Origin: JBFGFX01 sp965232455
Lineage (GTDB): Bacteria; Pseudomonadota; Gammaproteobacteria; Steroidobacterales; Woeseiaceae
Length of the DNA stretch: 64,000 bases
Reading direction: 5' to 3'
NCBI GenBank assembly: GCA_965232455.1
Contig: OZ246981.1
Coordinates: 2,914,001-2,978,000 of the forward strand
The position numbers and the translations under genes were made by a program. The first letter of the stretch is position 1. Each line of letters opens with the position of its first letter. Shown piece after piece: positions 52,421 through 61,150 of the stretch. The notes beneath the pieces were generated by a model, which saw only the letters and a list, made by a program, of their open reading frames with translations, had not been told where the DNA came from and searched no databases.

Positions 52421-52548
52421 AAACGTCCCCAGCTTCAGGAGGCAGATTGCAACGCGGGCAGTCGATCTCGTCAACGCACCGGCCACCCGGTGACCCTATC
52501 GTTTGCGTCATCGGCATCGAACCGGTTTGTCCCGGTTGTACCAACGTT

Positions 52549-52562
52549 TGACAGCGCTGTCA
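52549..52562. promoter_or_regulatory. LacI-type operator, TGACAGCGCTGTCA
   Basis: Perfect 14-base palindrome identical to the one at 32096, in the divergent gap between the GH3 gene (minus) and the GPH symporter (plus), 53 bases before the symporter start. Confidence 0.7.
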
Positions 52563-52614
52563 ATTTGCTGGATGATAGTCTGAGCCTCCGGGGGGAACAA
52601 AGCCTACAAAAACA

Positions 52615-54069
52615 ATGAGCGCAGCCACGCATTATGAGACTGCGGCCGCGGACCGAATTCCGTTTCATCTGAAGCTTGTCTATGGCCTCGGCGCCTTCGT
52701 CAACAACACGCTGGCCGCGGCGATCGGCGGCATGATCATCGTGCTGAACCTCGGCCTCGGGCTCAGCCCCGCGCTGGTCGGCACACTCGGCGCCCTGCCG
52801 CGGCTGACGGACGCGATCACCGACCCGCTGATGGGTTATATCTCCGACAACACCAAGTCACGATACGGTAGACGCCGCCCCTACATGTTCGTCGGGGCAA
52901 TCGCCGTTGGCCTCGTGTTCGCAATACTCTGGCAACTGCCGCTGGGCAAGAGCGATGCCTGGTATTTCTGGTACTTCCTCGGCGGCTCGCTGATTTTTTA
53001 TCTTGCTTACACGATCTACGCGACGCCCTGGGTCGCGCTCGGCTACGAGCTCACCCCGGATTACCACGAGAGAACGCGCCTGATGGGCGTTCAGAATTTC
53101 ATCGGCAACATTGCGTACATGATCTCGCCCTACTTCCTCGCAATCATGTATGCACCCATGTTCACCAACGAGGTAGAGGGTGCATCCTATCTCGCACTTG
53201 GTATTGCCGTAATCGTTGTCACACTGGGCATCTTGCCCGCCATCTTTCTCAGGGAACGCTTCAAGGACGTTGCCGCGCCGAGTGCAGACGACGTCGAAGG
53301 CCGTGGCGAATCGATGGGCAGCGCAATCTTGAGGAATTTGAAGTCGTTCCTGCACGGTTTCCTGTTGACGCTGAAGTTCAAGCCGTTTCTCAAACTTTGC
53401 ATCGCCACGTTCCTCGTGTTCAACGGCTTCATCCTGATTGCCTCATTCCAGTCCTACGTAATCATCTATTACGTCTTCGGCGGAGACGCCGAACAAGGTT
53501 CGGCGTTCGTCGGTCATTCGGGCTTGTTGCAGGCCGTCACCGGACTCGGCGTGATCGCATTCGTTACCTGGATCGCGACGAAGATCGGCAAACGGCGGGC
53601 GTTTTTCGTATCGACCGGCGTCTCCATGGTCGGCTACGCGCTGAAGTGGGTATGCTACACGCCGGACAACCCCTGGCTAGTGCTGATCCCGGCGCCGCTC
53701 ATGGCGTTTGGTCTCGCAGGGCTGTTCACGCTGATGCCGTCGATGATCTGCGACGTCGTCGACTGCGACGAACTCGATACGCACGAACGCCGCGAGGGCA
53801 TGTACGGGTCCATTTTCTGGTGGGTCGTGAAGCTCGGACAGTCGGTCGCGATATTCGGCGGCGGCCTCCTGCTCGTTGCAACCGGTTTCGACGTGCAGCT
53901 CGGCGGCAGCCAGTCGCCGAATACGGTTTATCTGATGCGTATGTTCGACGCTTTTGTTCCCTGTCTCGCATCGGGTATCGCGATCTGGGCAATCGCGAGC
54001 TACTCCATTACCGAGGAAAAAGCGCACGATGTGCGCATGCAACTGGAGGCGCGGCGCGGCGCCGCGTGA
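52615..54069 (+). CDS. GPH-family sugar:cation symporter
   Basis: 484 residues, 12 hydrophobic segments. GPH features: YGLGAFVNNTLAAAIGGM at the start, ALPRLTDAITDPLMGYISD and TKSRYGRRRPYMF in the segment 2-3 loop, TPWVALGYELTPDYHERTRL after segment 4, and MPSMICDVVDCDELDTHER in the second half. In this locus it probably imports laminari-oligosaccharides or glucosides across the inner membrane with Na+ or H+. Confidence 0.92.
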   Translation: MSAATHYETAAADRIPFHLKLVYGLGAFVNNTLAAAIGGMIIVLNLGLGLSPALVGTLGALPRLTDAITDPLMGYISDNTKSRYGRRRPYMFVGAIAVGLVFAILWQLPLGKSDAWYFWYFLGGSLIFYLAYTIYATPWVALGYELTPDYHERTRLMGVQNFIGNIAYMISPYFLAIMYAPMFTNEVEGASYLALGIAVIVVTLGILPAIFLRERFKDVAAPSADDVEGRGESMGSAILRNLKSFLHGFLLTLKFKPFLKLCIATFLVFNGFILIASFQSYVIIYYVFGGDAEQGSAFVGHSGLLQAVTGLGVIAFVTWIATKIGKRRAFFVSTGVSMVGYALKWVCYTPDNPWLVLIPAPLMAFGLAGLFTLMPSMICDVVDCDELDTHERREGMYGSIFWWVVKLGQSVAIFGGGLLLVATGFDVQLGGSQSPNTVYLMRMFDAFVPCLASGIAIWAIASYSITEEKAHDVRMQLEARRGAA

Positions 54070-54076
54070 CGGCCGA

Positions 54077-54466
54077 ATGAAAACCTATCCACGCTTGTCT
54101 GAAATGGGTGTCGCAAACCCTCAACATATTGCGGGCTTTTCGGTCAACAGCATCGACTACAGCGATTATCTCCGGATCACATACGACCGGCCGAAGGGCT
54201 CACTGTTAGCCTTCAGCAGAACGTATAAGTTTCCGCGCGTTCAAACGACGGCGAAAGCGGCTGGACCCAGTAAGGGGGGCGTCGTCATGCAGAGCAGCCC
54301 GGCGTTTCGCGAGGCCGTTGGCGAATTGCAGAACATTGTGGAAGCGAGAAGAAGCACTCGGGACAACGCCCAAACGATGCTGGATGAGCTGCATCAGCTT
54401 GAAGAAGATGTTGCTATGCGTTGCGCAAAATTGAAAGCGTTAATCGACGAAGCTGGGACGGAGTAG
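54077..54466 (+). CDS. DUF3461 family protein
   Basis: 129 residues from ATG 54077. It starts MKTYPRLSEMGVANPQHIAG, followed by YLRITYDRPKGSLLAFSRTY and KFPRV, the DUF3461 pattern. The C-terminal half is a helical region (MLDELHQLEEDVAMRCAKLK). A small cytoplasmic protein found in gammaproteobacteria; function unknown. It follows the symporter by seven bases but is probably not part of the glucan pathway. Confidence 0.85.
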   Translation: MKTYPRLSEMGVANPQHIAGFSVNSIDYSDYLRITYDRPKGSLLAFSRTYKFPRVQTTAKAAGPSKGGVVMQSSPAFREAVGELQNIVEARRSTRDNAQTMLDELHQLEEDVAMRCAKLKALIDEAGTE

Positions 54467-54487
54467 ATGCCTGCACCCCGTATCGCT

Positions 54488-54802
54488 TCAGGTCCCGCAC
54501 TTGACCAGCATGCTGTTCTGATCGGTGCTGTAAGATCTGACGAGAGCTGTCGCGTCCTGGTCGGCGACGGCGCTCGTGGAGATCGTCCTCCCGTCCGAAT
54601 CGACGACCGTGTAGCCATCCGCGCCGCAGGACTTGCCAGCCCGCTCGAAACAATAATTCATGCCGGCAGCGGTCCCGTCGCAATCGATGCGATAAGCCAT
54701 GGTCCCGTCAGCGAGCGTGACCTGACTTGGCCCGGCACACGCCGTCAGAAGCACCGCGATAGAGACGGTGGAAAGAAACTGTTTGATTTTGGTGTCGTGC
54801 AT
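54488..54802 (-). CDS. Small lipoprotein (104 aa)
   Basis: ATG 54802 (MHDTKIKQFLS) behind GAGAAT gives a lipoprotein signal ending VLLTACAGPSQ. The mature part has three further cysteines (YRIDCDGTAAGMNYCFERAG; KSCGADGYTVVDSDG) and a C-terminal Cys (LVKCGT), so two disulfides are likely. No function recognised; similar small Cys-containing lipoproteins are common in gammaproteobacteria. Confidence 0.7.
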   Translation of the reverse strand: MHDTKIKQFLSTVSIAVLLTACAGPSQVTLADGTMAYRIDCDGTAAGMNYCFERAGKSCGADGYTVVDSDGRTISTSAVADQDATALVRSYSTDQNSMLVKCGT

Positions 54803-54992
54803 GTCGATTCTCGTTTGCAAGGCCGAGACGTAAACAGAGAATAGCAAGCTACCGTGCGGCCGTCACTAACACAATCCTTGCCCGAAACGTGGTCATTGCG
54901 CAAACCGACGAGCGACCGCGATCGACTTTGTCGGACGAACCGGATATCGTAAGAGTGCTTTACGGATCCGATGCACTGGTGAAAGTTTTTTC

Positions 54993-55691
54993 TTGGGTGG
55001 TCGGCTTTTGAAGAAAATAAGCTTAGTATTTTGTACCGCTTTGATGGGTGTTTCGAGCGTCACGGCGCCCGGGGCCGTCCGTGCGGACGACGGCAACAAA
55101 CTGACGGACGCGAGTTTCGAGTCCGAGCTGCCGTCCGATCAAGGCGGCTGGGAGTTGTTCGGCCGTAGTCGGTTATCGTCGGATGAGGCCCTCCGCGGCA
55201 GTCAATCCATGTTCAATGGGGGGTCCAGTCGGCGCATCCCGTATCCACCGTTTCTCGTCGGGATTGTCTCGGGCAGTTTTCAGGAGTTTCCCGCTGCACC
55301 GGGTTCGCAGTGGCGATTGACCGGGTATGGCCTGACGCGCACGGCACTCTCGGGCGCACCGGCTTTCGGAATCGTTCAGATTTCATTCTTCGACGCCGAC
55401 GGCAACGATTTGGGAACGGTTGAGACTGCTGACAGCGCCTCGGCCCCGGCAAAACTCTCGAACGAGGTGAACAGCAAGTCGCCCGTCGGCGAGTGGATCT
55501 TCCTGGACACCGACGTTGCAACCGCGCCCGAGGACGCCGCAACCGTCCAGGCATTCACGCTGTATGTCGACTACTCCGGCGCCAATACTTTCCAGGGCGT
55601 CTTTTTTGACGAGCTGAATCTGTGTGCCGTCGAAGGTGACGACGAACCGGCTTGCCAGCCCGTGGACAGCGCGGACAGAGGTAACGACTGA
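54993..55691 (+). CDS. Exported jelly-roll (CBM4-like) protein
   Basis: Start TTG 54993 or TTG 55008; no ATG fits. A signal peptide (LKKISLVFCTALMGVSSVTA) is followed by one beta-sandwich: LTDASFESELPSDQGGWELF at the front, PGSQWRLTGYGLTRTALS in the middle, and VFFDELNLCAVEGDDEPAC at the end. The 'N-L-x-D-x-S-F-E ... W-E-L-F' opening and 'F-D-E-L-N-L' close are those of CBM4/carbohydrate-binding sandwiches. A stand-alone binding or matrix protein is likely; the ligand is unknown. Confidence 0.6.
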   Translation: MGGRLLKKISLVFCTALMGVSSVTAPGAVRADDGNKLTDASFESELPSDQGGWELFGRSRLSSDEALRGSQSMFNGGSSRRIPYPPFLVGIVSGSFQEFPAAPGSQWRLTGYGLTRTALSGAPAFGIVQISFFDADGNDLGTVETADSASAPAKLSNEVNSKSPVGEWIFLDTDVATAPEDAATVQAFTLYVDYSGANTFQGVFFDELNLCAVEGDDEPACQPVDSADRGND

Positions 55692-55729
55692 GACCGGCCC
55701 CGGGAGGTTTTGGCGGGCCGTTCGTAGTA

Positions 55730-56128
55730 GTGTTCGCTCCCATGAAAAGGATGACGGCACACGCCGCCCGCCTGACCTGGCTCTTGGTCGGGATCGCGGC
55801 AATCGCACTGGGCGCGCTGGGCGTCGTGCTGCCGCTGCTGCCGACAACGCCGTTTGTCCTCGTTGCTGCGTTCGCGTTCGCGAACTCGTCGGAGCGGCTG
55901 CATGCCTGGCTGGTCGATCACAACATTTTCGGTGCGCTGATCGTCAACTGGCGGCGCCATGGCGCAATCAGTCGGTCGGCGAAAGTCGCGAGCGTACTGT
56001 CGATGGCCGCCGTGCTCGTCGTCTCCCTGCTGTTCGGCGTTCCTGTTTCGGTGCTGCTCGTGCAGGCGGTGGTTCTGGGCATCTGCGCATTCTTCATCCT
56101 GTCGCGACCTTTGCCGCCGGAGCGATAG
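55730..56128 (+). CDS. DUF454 (YbaN-like) inner-membrane protein
   Basis: 132 residues (GTG 55730 or ATG 55742) with three or four hydrophobic segments. The DUF454 pattern is clear: LGALGVVLPLLPTTPFVLVA, AFAFANSSERLHAWLVDH and IVNWRRHGAISRSAKV. Function unknown in the family as well. Confidence 0.88.
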   Translation: MFAPMKRMTAHAARLTWLLVGIAAIALGALGVVLPLLPTTPFVLVAAFAFANSSERLHAWLVDHNIFGALIVNWRRHGAISRSAKVASVLSMAAVLVVSLLFGVPVSVLLVQAVVLGICAFFILSRPLPPER

Positions 56129-56260
56129 CTCGAACCACGGCGCTCGCCCCTATTCAGCCGCCGTTCATTTTATTTCTCAAAAACAGATGCTTGCGTTAAG
56201 GCGGGGTTCATGAGCCGCGCCCTAAGCTGATCTCGAACATGGCAACCAATGGAGACCAAC

Positions 56261-56626
56261 ATGTTCAGGATCTTAAGCAGTTCAATGGCAGTAGCGGCCC
56301 TGCTGCTCGCAGCGGGTCAGACCGCCGAGGCGCACGGTAACGGTTACCACCGCTACGAGTCTTCGGCCCACCACCACCGCGCGTTTCATCGCAGCCGGTA
56401 CATGCCCCGATGGCTGTGGAGAAAACCGGGGTTCCGCAACTGGTACCGTCGATCGTCGCTCCGATTCGACTATCGTCTGGCCTGGTGGCAGCTGTACGAC
56501 GAATACCGATGGGAACGCCGTTACTACCGCGCGCGCCACTACGACCGGGACCGGCGTTACTGGCGAGATTACGAGCATCGCGAACGCCGTCCCAAGCATC
56601 GGCGCCGTTACCGCGACGACGACTGA
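56261..56626 (+). CDS. Exported Arg/Tyr/His-rich basic protein
   Basis: 121 residues from ATG 56261 (GGAGACC upstream). A signal peptide ends near TAEA, and the mature part is very rich in R, Y, H and W (HRYESSAHHHRAFHRSR; WERRYYRARHYDRDRRYWRD). No Cys in the mature part. Such low-complexity periplasmic proteins can bind metals, nucleic acid or polyanions. Function unknown. Confidence 0.65.
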   Translation: MFRILSSSMAVAALLLAAGQTAEAHGNGYHRYESSAHHHRAFHRSRYMPRWLWRKPGFRNWYRRSSLRFDYRLAWWQLYDEYRWERRYYRARHYDRDRRYWRDYEHRERRPKHRRRYRDDD

Positions 56627-56648
56627 CCGGCGAGCACGATGTATCAAC

Positions 56649-56674
56649 CGGTCCGTTCCGAGGAGCGGACCGGC
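56649..56674. terminator. Hairpin without a T run, possible terminator
   Basis: CCGGTCCG and CGGACCGG arms with a 9-10 base loop, 23 bases after the stop of the basic protein. The stem is strong but no T tract follows, so intrinsic termination is uncertain. Confidence 0.35.
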
Positions 56675-56971
56675 TTGTCGCCGTCGAGGCGTTTCGACCG
56701 GAGATCGGTCGGTTTAGCGATTAGGCAGTATCTTCGCTTCACCCGCGTGCCGGTTGAGCCCGACCCGATCGTTGCTAATGACCGTCAATGGATTGTGCAA
56801 CACCGAGGGCTGTTGTAACGGACGCCGGTATAAACCAGCAGGTCCGCCTCCAGCCCCGCCTCGACGACGCCCGTCCGTTCACCCAGTCCGTACGCTTAGG
56901 CGAGCAGGCAGGCGAAAACGAAGGATTTACGGATTACTCCAAACATCATGAATTCCCCGACGGATTGATCG

Positions 56972-57189
56972 CTACCACCCGACCGCCTGACCGTCTTTCC
57001 GATGGTCCGAGCCGGCCCGGTAAACGCCGTTGACCGGACGGTCTTCGGCGACGCTTTCGGCATCGTAGTCCGGCGCCGGGAGCGACGGGTCCTGGGTAAA
57101 CAGTATTCCCTGATACCCGCCGACGGCGGCCTCGTCTACGAATTTACGCAGGCCACGATCAACGCAAATGCGAGTAGGGTTCGTCTCAT
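56972..57189 (-). pseudogene. Possible broken small lipoprotein
   Basis: On the minus strand ATG 57189 opens MRRTLLAFALIVAC, a good signal/lipobox, but a stop follows at codon 18. In the next frame the sequence continues FVDEAAVGGYQGILFTQDPS to a stop at 56972. A single-base shift near 57140 would join them. The whole stretch 56675-57443 otherwise holds no convincing gene; this is the only coding-like signal in it. Confidence 0.3.
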
Positions 57190-57443
57190 ACCGGTTCCTC
57201 GTTCGATCGTCACGCCGTCCGCTTCGGGCACCAACGCTAACTCTTTCTGGTACGACGTCCAAGGGCCGGATACGATTACCTGTAACAGGCGTTGTTTGTT
57301 TGTTCCGGCCCGGTCGCCTGGCGATCGCGACGTTGGGTGCAGTAATCTCCGTCTGACCCCCATCAGCGGTGTACCTCATACTGGAAGAAAGGGCCGATCA
57401 AGCCGTGGCAAATCGATCACCTCGACAACCCGCTTATTTGCTC

Positions 57444-57869
57444 ATGCGAGGCTTCTTGCCGACGCTTCTTGTATCGCTGAGTGCGAGCGCCGGAGCACAG
57501 CCCGAGATCCACCGCTGCACGCAGGAGGACGGCACCGTCGCTTTTCAGGAAATGCCGTGCCCGGCGCCGCCGGAAGACGACGACAGTGATGGTGAGGATC
57601 AAAGCGACGGCGACGCGCCCGAACCGGCGGACGACTTTTTCGATTTCGACAATCCCTTCGACGAACCCGAAGAACCGCCGGCGCCCGCGGAACCCGCGCC
57701 GCCGTCGCCGGCGTCACGGGACCGCGCCGAGTGCGAAAAAACGGCGCGCGACGCGATCGACGCGATCGATCTCGAGATGCGCAAGGGCTCCACGAAGGAA
57801 GAGCGCCGGCGATACCTCGCGGAGCTGCTCGAGCTGACGCAGCAGCTGCGTGCCTGCAAGCGGCTGTAA
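57444..57869 (+). CDS. Exported DUF4124-type protein
   Basis: 141 residues from ATG 57444 (MRGFLPTLLVSLSASAGAQ). The DUF4124 mini-domain reads IHRCTQEDGTVAFQEMPCP, with its two conserved cysteines. An acidic/Pro linker (DDDSDGEDQSDGDAPEPAD) and a helical C-terminus (RAECEKTARDAIDAIDLEMR) follow. A GTG at 57402 is an alternative start. A periplasmic envelope protein of unknown role. Confidence 0.75.
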   Translation: MRGFLPTLLVSLSASAGAQPEIHRCTQEDGTVAFQEMPCPAPPEDDDSDGEDQSDGDAPEPADDFFDFDNPFDEPEEPPAPAEPAPPSPASRDRAECEKTARDAIDAIDLEMRKGSTKEERRRYLAELLELTQQLRACKRL

Positions 57870-58074
57870 GTCGTTCAGACACAGGCAATATCTACTCGAA
57901 GCGGTCTTCAAGCAAAGGACACTGCACCGCGCGGCACACTGTCGCCGATCGGCGACGACCTCGTGATTCTGTAACAAGCGGCACCGACTCCCCAACCCGC
58001 ATGCAATAATGCGCTCAGATGAGCTGGCTTGGGTGCTGATGATGCTCGTTGAATCGACTCCGCAAGGTCTACGT

Positions 58075-60672
58075 ATGGCGCGACGTTTGGGCGCGCTAAT
58101 GATAGCGTTCGTCGTCACCGCCTGCGGCGGCGGAGGGGGCAATGGCGGCACGACGTCCCCGCCGCCCCCACCTCCGCCACCACCACCGACAACGGTGAAT
58201 CCTTCCCTCTCAATCAGCGATGCCGTTGTCACCGAGGGCGACGCCGGCACCGTGGCCTTGAGGTTCACGGTGCAGGCGTCGGTCATCGCTCCAGCTGGAG
58301 CGACTATTGCATCTGCCAGCGTCGACTATTCGACCTCCGCGGGCACCGCCACCGAAGGGGTCGACTACCAGGCCGCGAGCGACACCGTCCAGATTCCGGG
58401 CGGCACGAGCCAGGTCACGATCGACGTCGAAGTCGTCGGAGACGCCGACGTCGAGACCGACGAAACCTTTACCGTGACGCTGTCTTCGCCAATCAACGCC
58501 ACGATCTCGCAGGCGACCGCGACCGGCACCATTCGCGACGACGATTCGGCCACGGGCGCATCCGGGCTCGACAGCCGGCCCGACAACCTGACCTGCGTGG
58601 CGCCGCCGCGGCCAACCGCGAACTCGTCCGTTTCCGTGACGGACCCGTACCCGTCGTTACCGAACCTCGTACAGCCGACCAAGATCCTGCTGGAGCCCGT
58701 TACGGACGGCCGCTGGTTCGTGTTGCAAAAGGGCGGTCAGATCGTGACGTTCCCGGCGAACAACCCGAACAGCGTCACGGAGTACATGGACCTGACCGAC
58801 GGCCGTTCGATTCGTACGAATTCGGAAGGCGGTTTGCTGGGCATGGCGTTCCATCCCGACTACCCGTCGACGCCGGAGATTTTCCTGTCCTACACGATCC
58901 AGCATCCGAACCCGGACATGCGCCACGTGCTTTCCCGCATGGTGCTCGACGACGTGAACAGCCCGGGCGCCGGGACGGTCGAGCAGGTCATCCTCGAGGT
59001 CGACCAGGACTTCGACAATCACAACGGCGGGGATATCGCTTTCGGACCGGACGGCTATCTCTACTTCGGCCTGGGCGACGGCGGCGACGCCAACGACCCT
59101 CTCCGGCGCGCACAGAACACGACGCGGTTGCTGGGCTCAATGTTGCGGATCGATGTAAGGGGCACCGGCGCGGGGTACGACATACCGGCGGACAACCCGT
59201 TCGCCTCGAACGCCAAGTGCGGTCCCGGCGCCAACGCCGACAACTGTCCGGAAATTTACGCCTGGGGTTTGCGCAACCCCTGGCGCTGGAGTTTCGATCC
59301 CGACACGGGCCAGCTTTGGCTGGCCGACGTCGGCCAGGGCGCCTGGGAGGAAGTCGATCTGATCGAGCTGGGCGGCAATTACGGCTGGCGTTGCCGCGAA
59401 GGCGCCCATGACACGATCAATGCACCGGACTGCACCGGCGGCGGCCTGATCGATCCGGTGACGGAATACAGCCACAGTGTCGGCAATTCGATCACCGGCG
59501 GTTACGTCTACCGGGGGAGCGCGATTCCCGAACTCGAAGGTCTTTATGTCTTTGCCGACTACGGTTCCGGGCGCTTCTGGGCGGCGCGGCCGGACGGCCA
59601 GGGCGGTTACGGCAACGACGAGCTGATCGATACCAATATACAGCCCACGGCTTTCGGCGTCGGGCCGGACGGCGAACTCTATTTCGTCGACATCAACGGC
59701 AACAACGGTCTCGGACGTGTGCGGCGCATCGATCCGCCCGCCAACCCGACGCCCGACACGATCCCGGAGCTTCTGTCGGCAACGGGATGCGTCGATCCGA
59801 ACGACGTAACGCAAGCTTACGAAGGACTGCTGCCCTACGAACTGAACGCGCCGTTCTGGTCCGACGGCGCCGACAAGGATCGCTACATCGGGCTGCCGAA
59901 CGGCACGACGATCGGCATCAATGCGGATGGCGACTTTGAATTCCCGAACGGCACCGTGATCGTCAAGAACTTCCGGCTCGGCGGTGACCTCGTCGAGACG
60001 CGACACCTGATGCGTCACCCCGACGGCGAGTGGGCGGGCTACACTTACGAATGGAACTCCGCGCAGACCGAAGCGACGCGGGTTCGCGGCGGCAAGACTG
60101 TCGATGTCAACGGTCAGAGCTGGATCTATCCGTCCGAAGGCCAGTGCATGGAATGCCACACGGGCGCGGCCGGCTTCGCGCTCGGGCCCGAGATCGCGCA
60201 GCTCAACAGGGACGTCACCTACACGTCGACGGGACGACTCGCCAACCAGCTGGAAACGATCGAGCACGTCATGATGTTCACGGCGCCGTTGCCCGCCCCC
60301 GCAAGCACGCTGGACGTGCTCATCGACCCCGAGGATACCGCCGCGCCGCTGGAACCGCGCGCCCGGGCCTACCTGCACACGAACTGCGCGCAATGTCACC
60401 GGCCCAACGGTCCGACACCGTCGACGATGGACCTTCGTTATTCGACAGCGCTTACCGACACCGACGCCTGCGATGCGCAACCGCTCGAGGGCGATCTCGG
60501 TGTTCCGAACGCACGCCTGATCGCGCCCGGCAACTCGGCGGCGTCACTGACCGTCAACCGGATGCAGCGCCGCGACATCCACGGCATGCCGCCGCTCGGA
60601 TCCAACGTCATCGACACGTTCAACGTCGCTCGCATCAGTGCGTGGATCGACGGTCTGAGCGGCTGCAACTAA
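58075..60672 (+). CDS. Lipoprotein: Calx-beta + PQQ-type sugar dehydrogenase + dihaem cytochrome c domain
   Basis: 865 residues from ATG 58075 (AAGG upstream). Lipobox AFVVTACGGG, a run of ten prolines, then a Calx-beta domain (about 50-165: YSTSAGTATEGVDYQAASDT). The six-blade glucose/sorbosone dehydrogenase domain follows (GLLGMAFHPDY; HNGGDIAFGPDGYLYFGLGD; YAWGLRNPWRWSFDP; WLADVGQGAWEEV). The last 300 residues are of the SO_2930-like type with two haem sites, C-M-E-C-H and C-A-Q-C-H. It would oxidise a sugar or alcohol outside the inner membrane and pass electrons to its own haems. Confidence 0.87.
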   Translation: MARRLGALMIAFVVTACGGGGGNGGTTSPPPPPPPPPPTTVNPSLSISDAVVTEGDAGTVALRFTVQASVIAPAGATIASASVDYSTSAGTATEGVDYQAASDTVQIPGGTSQVTIDVEVVGDADVETDETFTVTLSSPINATISQATATGTIRDDDSATGASGLDSRPDNLTCVAPPRPTANSSVSVTDPYPSLPNLVQPTKILLEPVTDGRWFVLQKGGQIVTFPANNPNSVTEYMDLTDGRSIRTNSEGGLLGMAFHPDYPSTPEIFLSYTIQHPNPDMRHVLSRMVLDDVNSPGAGTVEQVILEVDQDFDNHNGGDIAFGPDGYLYFGLGDGGDANDPLRRAQNTTRLLGSMLRIDVRGTGAGYDIPADNPFASNAKCGPGANADNCPEIYAWGLRNPWRWSFDPDTGQLWLADVGQGAWEEVDLIELGGNYGWRCREGAHDTINAPDCTGGGLIDPVTEYSHSVGNSITGGYVYRGSAIPELEGLYVFADYGSGRFWAARPDGQGGYGNDELIDTNIQPTAFGVGPDGELYFVDINGNNGLGRVRRIDPPANPTPDTIPELLSATGCVDPNDVTQAYEGLLPYELNAPFWSDGADKDRYIGLPNGTTIGINADGDFEFPNGTVIVKNFRLGGDLVETRHLMRHPDGEWAGYTYEWNSAQTEATRVRGGKTVDVNGQSWIYPSEGQCMECHTGAAGFALGPEIAQLNRDVTYTSTGRLANQLETIEHVMMFTAPLPAPASTLDVLIDPEDTAAPLEPRARAYLHTNCAQCHRPNGPTPSTMDLRYSTALTDTDACDAQPLEGDLGVPNARLIAPGNSAASLTVNRMQRRDIHGMPPLGSNVIDTFNVARISAWIDGLSGCN

Positions 60673-60696
60673 CGCTGCGCGCTTAGGGAGTACAAG

Positions 60697-61143
60697 CTAC
60701 TCGCTGGCTTTACGGATCAGCAGAACACAGCCCGTTTCGGTGCGAACCTCGCCGTGCGTCGTGCCCTCCGGAGCGAGGTGGTAGTCACCGGCCACCAGGT
60801 GAATGTCGCCGAACCAGGTTTCACCTTCCACAACGTAGGTCTCTTCGTCGGCGGGGTGGTAGTGTTGGGGAAAGGTCGTGCCCGGCTCCAGGCGCACGAG
60901 TATCGACATCGTCTGCTCATCGCTACGCAGTATCTTGATCGTGTTGCCGGGACTGGTTTCGATCCATTCGCTGCTCGCCTCCCGCACCGTGACGAACTCC
61001 GCGGGCGCGGCCTCGCGCACGCGTTCGAGCAAGCGGTTCTTCATGCGCGCGCGCGCGTCCGGGCCCGGGTCGACGGGCGCGCCGGCATCGAGCAAGATGG
61101 CGGCGGCCGTTTCGGGGATTAAAGTGTCGTCGTCGCTGCTCAC
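60697..61143 (-). CDS. Cupin protein, probable anti-sigma factor (ChrR-like)
   Basis: 148 residues from GTG 61143 behind GAGGG, eight bases after the sigma factor stop. The C-terminal cupin is clear: FPQHYHPADEETYVVEGETW with His, His and Glu metal ligands, then LAPEGTTHGEV with the last His. The N-terminal 60 residues are helical (ARARMKNRLLERVREA) but lack the zinc ligands of classical ChrR. Position after an ECF sigma gene suggests it holds the sigma factor and releases it on an oxidative or other signal. Confidence 0.75.
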   Translation of the reverse strand: MSSDDDTLIPETAAAILLDAGAPVDPGPDARARMKNRLLERVREAAPAEFVTVREASSEWIETSPGNTIKILRSDEQTMSILVRLEPGTTFPQHYHPADEETYVVEGETWFGDIHLVAGDYHLAPEGTTHGEVRTETGCVLLIRKASE

Positions 61144-61150
61144 GTTGCCC

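Noticed and set aside
57002..57589. Plus-strand open frame in the otherwise empty stretch after 56675
   Set aside because: No ribosome site, no domain, and it runs into the DUF4124 gene in another frame.
58135..58195. Short GGC/CCG/CCA repeats
   Set aside because: They encode the Gly and Pro linker after the lipobox of the dehydrogenase; no independent repeat element.
59137..60480. Antisense frame over the sugar dehydrogenase-cytochrome gene
   Set aside because: The CxxCH haem motifs and the dehydrogenase motifs are on the plus strand; the antisense product is an Arg/Val-rich artefact.
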